A program made the position numbers and the translations under genes. This document shows positions 57,734 to 64,000 of a stretch of 64,000 nt of DNA, piece by piece. The notes under the pieces are model-generated. The model ran no database searches, was not told the DNA's origin, and saw only the letters and a list, made by a program, of their open reading frames with translations. Source of the stretch: Burkholderiales bacterium (GTDB taxonomy: Bacteria; Pseudomonadota; Gammaproteobacteria; Burkholderiales; Burkholderiaceae_C); assembly GCA_016223165.1 (NCBI GenBank), contig JACRPO010000003.1:372001-436000 (forward strand), read 5' to 3'. Position 1 is the first letter of the stretch; each line of letters starts with the position of its first letter.

Positions 57734-57751
57734 TGTAGCTACGTTGCTACA
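57734..57751. promoter_or_regulatory. inverted repeat operator and -10 box of the toxin-antitoxin operon
   Basis: TGTAGC-N6-GCTACA (57734-57751) also contains the palindrome GTAGCTAC. TACAAT at 57748-57753, a good -10 box, overlaps the right arm. Autoregulation by the antitoxin through such an operator is usual for this family. The stretch is visibly AT-richer than its surroundings. Confidence 0.65.
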
Positions 57752-57771
57752 ATAGCCGCCGGAGGTTCCCC

Positions 57772-58026
57772 GTGCCGATGACGACCCTTTCAAGCCGCGA
57801 GTTCAATCAGGACACCAGCAAGGCCAAGAAGGCCGCCAAGGCGGGTCCGGTGTTCATCACCGACCGTGGCAGACCGGCCCACGTGCTGCTGAGCATCGAG
57901 CACTACCAGTCGCTGGTGGCGCCGGCCGCCAGCATCATCGATCTGTTGGCGACTCCAGGTGCACAGACCGTCAGGTTCGTCGCGCCGCGCGTTCGCCGGC
58001 TCGCCAAGCCCGCAGATCTGTCGTGA
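57772..58026 (+). CDS. vapB: Phd/YefM-family antitoxin
   Basis: An 84-residue protein started with GTG 57772 because GGAGG (57761-57765) is six bases away; ATG 57778 would be twelve. The N-terminus TLSSREFNQDTSKAKKAAKAGPVFITDRGRPAHVLLSIEHYQSL is the DNA-binding Phd fold, and the C-terminal tail (VRFVAPRVRRLAKP) should wrap the toxin. It overlaps the toxin gene by GTGA. It neutralises the toxin and represses the operon. The symbol is by role: strictly a Phd-type antitoxin with a PIN toxin. Confidence 0.88.
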   Translation: MPMTTLSSREFNQDTSKAKKAAKAGPVFITDRGRPAHVLLSIEHYQSLVAPAASIIDLLATPGAQTVRFVAPRVRRLAKPADLS

Positions 58027-58445
58027 CGTTCCTGCTCGACACGAACGTCGTCTCGGAGCTTCGCAAGGCCAAGTCGGGCAAGGCCCATCCCTCCGTGACC
58101 GCTTGGGCGACCGAGGTACCAGCGGGCAGCCTGTACTTGTCGGCCATCACGCTGCTCGAGCTCGAGATGGGCGTCCTTCAGGTCGAGCGGCGTGACGCCG
58201 CGCAGGGAACGATCATGCGCACGTGGTTGGACGGTCACGTGTTGCCAGCGTTTGCCGGGCGCGTGCTGGCCGTCGACACGGCCGTGGCCCTTCAATGCGC
58301 GAGGCTGCACGTGCCGGACAAGCTGAGCGAGCGCGACGCGATGATCGCCGCGACGGCGCTCGTTCACGGCATGACGGTGGTGACCCGCAACGTGGCCGAC
58401 TTCGAAACCAGCGGAGCGCCGCTGCTCAACCCGTGGCTTGCCTAG
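58023..58445 (+). CDS. vapC: PIN-domain toxin, VapC/FitB-type RNase
   Basis: A 140-residue endoribonuclease toxin beginning with a GTG that overlaps the antitoxin stop. The acidic site is Asp6 (FLLDTNVVSELRK), Glu in ITLLELEMGV, Asp in LSERDAMIAATAL and Asp in TRNVADFE. VapC toxins cleave tRNA or rRNA when not bound by antitoxin. The TAG stop codon (58443-58445) lies in the first bases of the MITE-like element that follows. Confidence 0.9.
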   Translation: MTFLLDTNVVSELRKAKSGKAHPSVTAWATEVPAGSLYLSAITLLELEMGVLQVERRDAAQGTIMRTWLDGHVLPAFAGRVLAVDTAVALQCARLHVPDKLSERDAMIAATALVHGMTVVTRNVADFETSGAPLLNPWLA

Positions 58446-58716
58446 GAGTGTGGGTGGCAGAAATCCAGGCCCGCGTTGGAGCCGCATGGGGGCGCAGGCA
58501 AGGCGCGCCGCGCGGCCCGGGCTGGCCGCCCGGGCAAGCGGCGCAACGCCGCATGCGCCCCCATGCGGCTCCAACCCGAAGGGCCGGGGCGATTCAGGGT
58601 GCCGGGCGGTGTTGCACGCTCGTTGTGTGGGCCCGCCACACGCCTCGCATGCGCCTTGCCCGGCGCCCCTGACTCGCCCCGGCGCGGGCCTGGATTTCTG
58701 CCGCCCACACTCCTAG
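58442..58716. mobile_element. MITE-like element with long terminal inverted repeats
   Basis: A 275-bp non-coding element. Ends of 34 bases (CTAGGAGTGTGGG...CCCGCG) match as inverted repeats with one difference. Inside, a perfect 21-base inverted repeat spans 58476-58496 and 58554-58574, and a second imperfect hairpin spans about 58582-58680 with a GTGTGG/CCACAC tip. CTAG occurs at both outer edges and may be a 4-bp target duplication. It lacks any transposase. The left end supplies the toxin stop codon. Confidence 0.85.
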
Positions 58717-58735
58717 CAGTCCGCCCTTGCCGCGT

Positions 58736-59476
58736 TCAGGGTTGGTCACGGTGCGGGCGCCGCACGGCGCGGACCTTGCCGCTCGCGCCGCCGCCGCAAT
58801 AGAAGAGGTCGGCGCCGTCCGACTCCATGCCGCTGACCCCGGTGCCGCGCGGCATCTCGAGCCGCTCGAGCACCTCGCCGCTCGCCGGGTCGATGTGGCG
58901 GATGTCGCTCTCGTCGCCCTCCCAGGTGCCGTGCCACAGCTGCCCGTCGACCCAGGTGACGCCGGTGACGAAGCGGTTCGACTCGATGGTGCGCAGCACC
59001 GTTCCCGTGCCGGGGTCGACCTGATGGATCTTGCGCTCGCGGTACTGCCCCACCCACAGGCTGCCCTCGGCCCAGGCGAGGCCCGAGTCGCCGCCGCGGC
59101 CCGGCGCCGGGATCGAGGCCACCACGTCGCCGGTGCGCGGGTCGATCTTGTCGATGCGCGCTTCGGCGATCTGGTACAGGTGCGTGCCGTCGAAGGCGGT
59201 GCCGGCGTCGCCGGCGCAGTCGAGCGCGCGCGCGACCTGGCCGCTCTCGGGGTCGATGGCGATCAGCCTCGATCCGGTGGCGGCCCAGACGCGCCGGCCG
59301 TCGTGCGTGACGCCGTGGATGTCGCGCGCGCCTTCGAAGGGGCCGTATTCGCGCACGACCTCGGCGGCGCGCGCCGGCGCTTCGATGCTGGGCTTGCCTG
59401 TCGTGCTTGCCTTGCTCGTCTTGCCCGTCTTGCCCGTCCTGCCTGCGGGGCTCGTCTGGCTGCTGGCACTGCTCAT
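58736..59476 (-). CDS. glutamine-cyclotransferase-like beta-propeller protein
   Basis: A 246-residue protein; AAAGGAG seven bases upstream supports ATG 59476. After a Gly/Lys/Ser/Thr-rich start (GRTGKTGKTSKASTTGK, from a 9-bp repeat) come propeller blades such as GRRVWAATGSRLIAIDPESGQV, TAFDGTHLYQIAEARIDKIDP and SLWVGQYRERKIHQVDPGTG. It resembles glutaminyl-cyclotransferase-like propellers, but no signal peptide is evident, so secretion is uncertain. It is 45 bp downstream of the regulator gene and may be its target. Confidence 0.8.
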   Translation of the reverse strand: MSSASSQTSPAGRTGKTGKTSKASTTGKPSIEAPARAAEVVREYGPFEGARDIHGVTHDGRRVWAATGSRLIAIDPESGQVARALDCAGDAGTAFDGTHLYQIAEARIDKIDPRTGDVVASIPAPGRGGDSGLAWAEGSLWVGQYRERKIHQVDPGTGTVLRTIESNRFVTGVTWVDGQLWHGTWEGDESDIRHIDPASGEVLERLEMPRGTGVSGMESDGADLFYCGGGASGKVRAVRRPHRDQP

Positions 59477-59521
59477 CGCTTGCTCCTTTGGCGCGCCGTT
59501 CATCGGCGCCATGCGGGCAAT

Positions 59522-60742
59522 CTACTCAAGCGGCAGCGCGGCAGGGAGTAACAAGATCGTCGTGAATCCGGCCAGGGGCGGCGCGAGCCAGCGCTGCGCG
59601 CGGGCGCGGCCGAGCGAACGCACGCGGCCGCCGGCCTCCAGCTCGACCAGGGCGCGCTGCACGGTGCGCTGGCTGGCATCGAGGGCCAGCGCGAGCGCCG
59701 AGGTGGACCAGGCCGCGCCATCGGCCAACAGCGCCAGCAGCGAGGCCTGCTCGCCGTCGATGGGTGGCAACAGCACGACGACGGCGCGGCCGCCTTGCGG
59801 CACGAGCGTGAAGCCGCGCGCGCTGGCCTCGATGCGGGCCAGCGGCGCGACGACTTTGCGCAGGCGGCCGACCTCCACGCGCAGCCGTGCCCGGTGCGTC
59901 TCGTCGGGGCGGCGGGTGCGGAAGGCGCGCTCGATCAGCGCGTGGCGCTCGACATCGCCGGGCCAGGCCTCGGCCAGGGCGCGCATCAACGTGAACAGCA
60001 CCGGCCGGCGCGCCAGTGGCCGCCAGGCGGCGCCGGCACGCAGGCCGTGGCGGCAGGCATCGACCACCAGCGCACCCGAGGCGATGAGCGCCTCCACTTC
60101 GGCCAGGCGCAGCGGCTGCTCGCCCGCCGCATGCACGCGCCGGGCGGCGGGCCGGTCGAGTGCGGCGCGCACCTCGGCCACTTCGGCCACGAGCGCCGGC
60201 ACGCGTGCACGCTCGGCCGCCGCACGCGCGCGTTCGAGCGCCGCCAGCGCGGCGGCCGTGCGCAGCGAGCGCAGCGCCACCTCGGCCGCGGCCAGCCCGG
60301 CCACCGCCTGCAACGATGGCGAGAGGCCGCGGGCATCGAGCAAGGCCAGCGCCGCCGCGGCCTCGTCGAGGCGGCCGACCAGGATCAGCCGGCGCACGGC
60401 AATCAGGCGCGCGTGCAACGCATTGGCGTGGTCGGCGCGTTCGTCGAGTGCTGCCGCTGCGGCGGCGAGCGTGCGCGGCGAGCCGCCGAGCTCGCGCATC
60501 GCCAGCGCCACCTCGGCTTCGGCGACGACGCAGCGGGCGCGCGCGAGCTCCTCGTGCGCGCCGAAGCCGCGCGCGGCGCGCCGCAGCAGCTCGCGCGCCC
60601 GCGGGTGCTCGCCGAGCTGGGCCATCGCGATGCCGCGCAGCGCCAGCGCCGGCGGGTCCTCGCGCAGCGCGACGCGCTTGAGCGCGCCGAGCGCATCGCC
60701 GGCGACGAGGGCACGCGCCGCGGCGGCGACGAGGGAATCCAT
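59522..60742 (-). CDS. helix-turn-helix regulator with helical repeat domain
   Basis: A 406-residue protein. Residues 1-210 are Ala/Leu/Arg-rich helical repeats resembling TPR. The middle (LMRALAEAWPGDVERHALIERAFRTRRPDETHRARLRVEVGRLRKVV) looks like a winged-helix segment of the SARP/OmpR kind, and the C-terminus (SLLALLADGAAWSTSALALALDASQRTVQRALVELEAGG) is a second MarR-like helix-turn-helix. ATG 60742 has no ribosome-binding site; 14 bases upstream starts a 161-bp palindromic element. It could be leaderless or start downstream. It may regulate the propeller gene that follows. Confidence 0.75.
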   Translation of the reverse strand: MDSLVAAAARALVAGDALGALKRVALREDPPALALRGIAMAQLGEHPRARELLRRAARGFGAHEELARARCVVAEAEVALAMRELGGSPRTLAAAAAALDERADHANALHARLIAVRRLILVGRLDEAAAALALLDARGLSPSLQAVAGLAAAEVALRSLRTAAALAALERARAAAERARVPALVAEVAEVRAALDRPAARRVHAAGEQPLRLAEVEALIASGALVVDACRHGLRAGAAWRPLARRPVLFTLMRALAEAWPGDVERHALIERAFRTRRPDETHRARLRVEVGRLRKVVAPLARIEASARGFTLVPQGGRAVVVLLPPIDGEQASLLALLADGAAWSTSALALALDASQRTVQRALVELEAGGRVRSLGRARAQRWLAPPLAGFTTILLLPAALPLE

Positions 60743-60755
60743 TCACGGCATGCTA

Positions 60756-60916
60756 GTGCAGTGTTTCGCACTGAGCGGCGCTTGTGGGCCAGCGCATTTG
60801 CCTTCGTGGCAAGGCGCGAACCGCAGCGATACCCGGAGGTATCGCGAGGATTCGCAACGCCGCCACGGAGGCAAAGGCGCGGCTCCACAAGTGCTGATCA
60901 GTGCGAAACACTGCAC
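60756..60916. mobile_element. 161-bp near-perfect palindrome, MITE/REP-like
   Basis: The ends are perfect 19-base inverted repeats, GTGCAGTGTTTCGCACTGA (60756-60774 and 60898-60916). The arms stay paired with scattered mismatches to a centre, GCGATACC-CGGA-GGTATCGC (60826-60845). It codes for nothing. It occupies most of the gap upstream of the regulator gene at 59522-60742 and could fold into one long hairpin in DNA or RNA. Confidence 0.87.
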
Positions 60917-61024
60917 CAGTGCCCTGAGCCGGCTGCAGGCACGACAGGCCTCGAGACAAGCGGCAACGGGGCCGGGCGGCGGGCGCTGCCGCTGCGGCCG
61001 CGAGCGCGGCCGTGGCCGGCGCGC

Positions 61025-61723
61025 TCAGGCGTACTTGCGGATGTTCTTCGCGGCCAGCCGCGCTTCGTCCGACAGCGGGCCGAGCAGGCGCAGGGCAGCC
61101 CAGTTCGCGAGCCGGTAGGGCCAGCGCATCGGCCGCGGCACGTCGACGATGAGCACGACGCGCATCTCGCTCGCGCCGTTGTAGACCTCGTGGTTCCAGC
61201 TGTCGTCGAAGAGGATGCTGCCCCCGTCAACCCAGGTGTGCGTCGTGTCCTTGATGCGGATGGAAGGCGGGTTCTCGGCCGGCACCTTGAGCGCCAGGTG
61301 GTAGCGCAGGTAGCCGAGATAGGGCCCGTCGTGCGCGGGAACGCACTTGCCGGGCTCGAGGATGGAGAAGAAGGCGCTGATGACGCCCGGCACGCCGTCG
61401 AGCAGCGCCGCCGTGCGCGGGCAGCGCGCCCGGTTCGCCGCCACGCCCCCCGCTACCCACTTGAGCATGAAGACGCGCCAGGCCTTGTCGGCGGCGCCCT
61501 GCCCGGAGATGTCGGCCTGGGTACGGTCGACCTCGTGGTACTGCGGGATCCTCCCGCGCTCGGCGAGCAGCGGCTCGAGTTCGCGGCGGATCTCGTCCCG
61601 GTGCCGGTCGAGCAGGCGCAGCGCCGGATAGGTGGCGTCGATGTCGAAGAAGGCCGGTCGCTGCTCGCCGCCGGCCTCGAGGAAGAAGGCGTAGTTCAAC
61701 GTGCGCAGCAGGTTCACGGCCAT
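61025..61723 (-). CDS. aspartyl/asparaginyl beta-hydroxylase-domain protein (LpxO-like fold)
   Basis: A 232-residue 2-oxoglutarate/Fe(II) dioxygenase-fold protein. Iron ligands are likely the His of PAHDGPYLGYLRYHLALKVP and the His of SILFDDSWNHEVYNG; an Arg in MRVVLIVDVPRPM binds 2-oxoglutarate. This family includes LpxO, which hydroxylates lipid A secondary acyl chains, and mammalian aspartyl hydroxylases. With a PagL gene in the same window a lipid A role is tempting, but it lacks an obvious membrane anchor. GGGAGG lies ten bases upstream. Confidence 0.86.
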   Translation of the reverse strand: MAVNLLRTLNYAFFLEAGGEQRPAFFDIDATYPALRLLDRHRDEIRRELEPLLAERGRIPQYHEVDRTQADISGQGAADKAWRVFMLKWVAGGVAANRARCPRTAALLDGVPGVISAFFSILEPGKCVPAHDGPYLGYLRYHLALKVPAENPPSIRIKDTTHTWVDGGSILFDDSWNHEVYNGASEMRVVLIVDVPRPMRWPYRLANWAALRLLGPLSDEARLAAKNIRKYA

Positions 61724-61874
61724 GGCTCGGTGCCTCCCGCCGGGCGCCGCAAGGGGAGCGGACGGCTCGCGCCGGCGGCAAGATTCTGCGTGGCGCCGTC
61801 AGCTTCGGGGCTCGTGCGCGCGTGAGGAACTTCCGCGCCGGCCGAGGAAGACGCCTGTGCTAGCGTCTTGCGCC

Positions 61875-62849
61875 ATGAAGATCCTCGTCACCGGCAGCGC
61901 CGGCCACCTGGGCGAGGCGCTGATACGCACGCTGCGCGACGCCGGGCGCGAGGTCGTCGGCATCGACGTGCTGCCCTCGCCGACCACCGACGTCGTCGGC
62001 TCCATCGTCGAGCGCGCCACCGCCCGGCGCTGCATGCAGGATGTCGACGTCGTGCTGCATGCCGCCACGCTGCACAAGCCGCATGTCGAGTCGCATGCGC
62101 GCCAGGCCTTCATCGACGTCAACCTCACCGGCACGCTCAACCTGCTCGAAGCCGCCGCCCAGCGGGGTGTCGGGCGCGTCAAGGCCTTCGTCTTCACGAG
62201 CACGACGAGCGCATTCGGCGACGCGCTGGTGCCGCCGCCCGGCGAGCCGGCGGCATGGATCACCGAAGACGTGGCACCGCGGCCGAAGAACATCTACGGC
62301 GTCACCAAGGTCGCCGCCGAGGACCTGTGCCAGCTGTTCCACCGCAACCAGCAGCTGCCGGTGATCGTGCTGCGCACCTCGCGCTTCTTTCCCGAAGACG
62401 ACGACCAGGCGGCGACGCGCGACGCCTACGCCGAGGAGAACGCCAAGGCCAACGAGTTCCTGTACCGCCGCGTCGAGATCGAGGACGTCGTCGGCGCGCA
62501 CCTGCTGGCCATCGAGCGCGCGCGCGAGCTCGGCTTTGGCAAGTACATCGTCAGCGCGACCTCGCCGTTCACGCCCGCCGACCTGGCCGCGCTGCGCCGC
62601 GACGCACCGGCCGTCGTGCGCCGCCTCGTGCCTTCGTACGAAGCCGTCTATGCGGCGCGCGGCTGGCGCATGTTCCCGAGCCTCGACCGCGTCTACGTCA
62701 ACGAGCGCGCGCGGCGCGAGCTCGGCTGGCAGCCGCGGCACGACTTCGCCTCGGTCGTGGCGCGGCTCGCTGGCGGCGGCGACCTGCGCAGCCCGCTCGC
62801 TCTGCAGGTCGGCGCGAAGGGCTATCACCGCACGGGCGGCGCGGCGTAG
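61875..62849 (+). CDS. NAD(P)-dependent epimerase/dehydratase
   Basis: A 324-residue extended short-chain dehydrogenase. The cofactor loop is ILVTGSAGHLGEALIR, catalytic Tyr and Lys are in YGVTKVAAED and the catalytic Ser/Thr in VFTSTTSAFGDAL. VLHAATLHKPH and RTSRFFPEDDD are typical. It acts on a nucleotide sugar or related substrate. The gene stands alone, divergent from the hydroxylase-fold gene. Confidence 0.87.
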   Translation: MKILVTGSAGHLGEALIRTLRDAGREVVGIDVLPSPTTDVVGSIVERATARRCMQDVDVVLHAATLHKPHVESHARQAFIDVNLTGTLNLLEAAAQRGVGRVKAFVFTSTTSAFGDALVPPPGEPAAWITEDVAPRPKNIYGVTKVAAEDLCQLFHRNQQLPVIVLRTSRFFPEDDDQAATRDAYAEENAKANEFLYRRVEIEDVVGAHLLAIERARELGFGKYIVSATSPFTPADLAALRRDAPAVVRRLVPSYEAVYAARGWRMFPSLDRVYVNERARRELGWQPRHDFASVVARLAGGGDLRSPLALQVGAKGYHRTGGAA

Positions 62850-62902
62850 CGGGCCTGGATCCCGGCGGCGGCCGCGGCCCGACGCGACGTCGGCCCCGGC
62901 GC

Positions 62903-64000
62903 TCAGTGGATCGTCGTCGAAGTGTGTCCCGGGTCCGGCGCGTACGGCGCGTACGGCGCGCCGTGCAGCGGCAGCTCGCGCCACGCTTCACCACAGGCCA
63001 CGACCCGCGCCTGCTCGGCCGAAAGCGGCGGCGCGAGCAGGAAGCCCTGCCCGAGTTCGCAGCCCATCGCTTCGAGCTGCCGGCGCTGCGGCTCCGTCTC
63101 GATGCCTTCGGCCAGCACCGCCTTGCCCAGCGAATTGCCGAGCGAAATGATGGAGCGCACGACGGCCGCCTCGCGCGAGCCCTCGGTGAGCCGGGCGACG
63201 AACGAGCGGTCGATCTTCAGCGTGTCGATGGGCAGCGTGGCGAGGTGGCTGAGCGACGAGTAGCCGGTGCCGAAGTCGTCCACCGCCACCCCGACGCCCA
63301 TCTGGCGCAGCTCGGTGAGAACGGCGAGCGCGCATTCCAGGCGCGACATCAGGATGTGTTCGGTCAGTTCGAGCGTCAGCTGGCGCGCCTGCAGGCCCGA
63401 CTCGACGAGCGCGCGCGAGACGCGCGCGACGAACGCCGGGTGCGCGATGTCGTGGCCCGAGACGTTGACGCTCATCGTCAGGAGCGGCGCCTGCGCCGGC
63501 CGCTCGTCCTGCCAGCGCCGCAGCTGCCGGCAGGCGCACTGCAGCACGAATTCGCTGATGCGCACCATCATGCCGGCCTCCTCGGCGATGGGCAGGAAGA
63601 TGCCGGGCGCGAGCGTGCCGTCGACAGGGTGCTGCCAGCGCACCAGCGCCTCGAAGCCGGCGAGGCGGCCGCTGGCGAGCTCCTGGATGGGCTGGTAGGC
63701 CAGCGCCAGCTGCCCCGTCTCGATGGCATGCCGCAGCTCGCCCTCCAGGCGCAGCCGGCGCGCCACCTCGGTGTGCAGGTGGGTGTCGAACAGCGCGTAG
63801 CGTGCCTTGCCCGCGCCCTTGGCCTTGTACATGGCGGTGTCGGCGTCGCGCAGCACCTGCTCGGGCGTGGTGTAGCCGAAGCGGCTGAACGTGATGCCGA
63901 TGCTGGCGCTGGTGATGAGCTCGGTGCCGGCGACATGGAACGGGCGGGCGAGCGCTTCCATCAGCCGCTCGGCGAGCGCCACCACCGCGGCCTCGCCGGC
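62903..64000 (-). CDS. GGDEF-EAL cyclic-di-GMP phosphodiesterase, 5' end outside window
   Basis: The 366 codons visible contain the C-terminal end of a GGDEF domain (ADTAMYKAKGAGKARYALFD) and a complete EAL domain: FEALVRWQHP, MSVNVSGHDIAHP, LELTEHILMS, AVDDFGTGYSSLSHL, IDRSFVARL and AEGIETEPQ. The catalytic residues look intact, so it should hydrolyse cyclic di-GMP to pGpG. The C-terminal tail contains YAPYAP from a short duplication. The GGDEF active loop and any sensor domain lie beyond the window, so cyclase activity cannot be judged. Confidence 0.91.
   Translation of the reverse strand, partial: AGEAAVVALAERLMEALARPFHVAGTELITSASIGITFSRFGYTTPEQVLRDADTAMYKAKGAGKARYALFDTHLHTEVARRLRLEGELRHAIETGQLALAYQPIQELASGRLAGFEALVRWQHPVDGTLAPGIFLPIAEEAGMMVRISEFVLQCACRQLRRWQDERPAQAPLLTMSVNVSGHDIAHPAFVARVSRALVESGLQARQLTLELTEHILMSRLECALAVLTELRQMGVGVAVDDFGTGYSSLSHLATLPIDTLKIDRSFVARLTEGSREAAVVRSIISLGNSLGKAVLAEGIETEPQRRQLEAMGCELGQGFLLAPPLSAEQARVVACGEAWRELPLHGAPYAPYAPDPGHTSTTIH

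Noticed and set aside
58442..58716. Small plus-strand genes reading through the MITE-like element
   Set aside because: Frames differ between the two inverted halves only by symmetry, and the products are low-complexity; the DNA structure explains the region.
60756..60916. Rho-independent terminator for the regulator or hydroxylase gene
   Set aside because: It is far longer than terminators, lacks a T tract, and lies upstream of the regulator; mobile or REP-like origin is more likely, though it may still affect transcription.

Overview
The window is very GC-rich DNA, gene-dense on both strands, with frequent GTG starts and no rRNA, tRNA or CRISPR array that I can see. Bug-type (TctC) solute receptors, a dipeptide ABC system, many LysR/AraC regulators and class II fumarase suggest a betaproteobacterium of the order Burkholderiales (Rubrivivax/Leptothrix/Comamonadaceae-like). 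This is inference from gene content; no marker gene settles it.

Layout. 1-9.4 kb: a truncated BNR-repeat (sialidase-fold) lipoprotein, succinate-semialdehyde dehydrogenase, a monoheme cytochrome, an HpaI-type aldolase, a lipoprotein, an overlapping pair of 2-hydroxyacid dehydrogenases of opposite fold (possibly a sulfolactate or other hydroxyacid epimerising pair) and a GNAT acetyltransferase. 9.7-15.1 kb: a complete five-gene dipeptide/oligopeptide ABC importer. 15.2-25.9 kb: a large winged-helix/ATPase/TPR regulator, a lipoprotein hydrolase, small secreted proteins, an LRAT-fold protein, and a response regulator next to a 1570-residue hybrid kinase with six tandem PAS domains. 25.9-35 kb: envelope and stress genes (PagL, BON lipoprotein, two OsmC proteins, a flavoprotein, glyoxalase II, an MFS carrier) and an orphan prepilin-like protein. 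35.4-39.1 kb: response regulator, sensor kinase and DegP-type protease, a likely envelope-stress operon. 39.2-42 kb: hydrolase, SMUG-like uracil-DNA glycosylase and an NADP-binding reductase.

42.6-50.2 kb is the most interesting region: a six-gene minus-strand operon (thiol-dioxygenase-like cupin, four-domain rhodanese, PLP C-S lyase, AspA/AstE-family deacylase, two Bug receptors) with a divergent LysR gene. Together these could take up an N-acylated cysteine S-conjugate or similar organosulfur acid, remove the acyl group, cleave the C-S bond and oxidise or transfer the sulfur. The cluster lies between two direct copies of the 3' end of a cytochrome P450 gene, 8107 bp apart. The left copy is decayed and fused to the first codons of a carboxylesterase, and a uracil-DNA glycosylase fragment sits beside it. 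This looks like the scar of an insertion or duplication and makes the cluster a candidate mobile metabolic island.

50.2-64 kb: the intact P450, fumarase C, AraC and LysR regulators, a TauE/SafE exporter, paired DUF202 membrane proteins, a VapBC-type toxin-antitoxin pair followed directly by a 275-bp MITE-like element, a regulator preceded by a 161-bp near-perfect palindrome, an aspartyl-hydroxylase-fold protein, an epimerase and a GGDEF-EAL protein cut by the window edge. Short 6- to 12-bp tandem repeats recur in loops of proteins and at gene 3' ends throughout.
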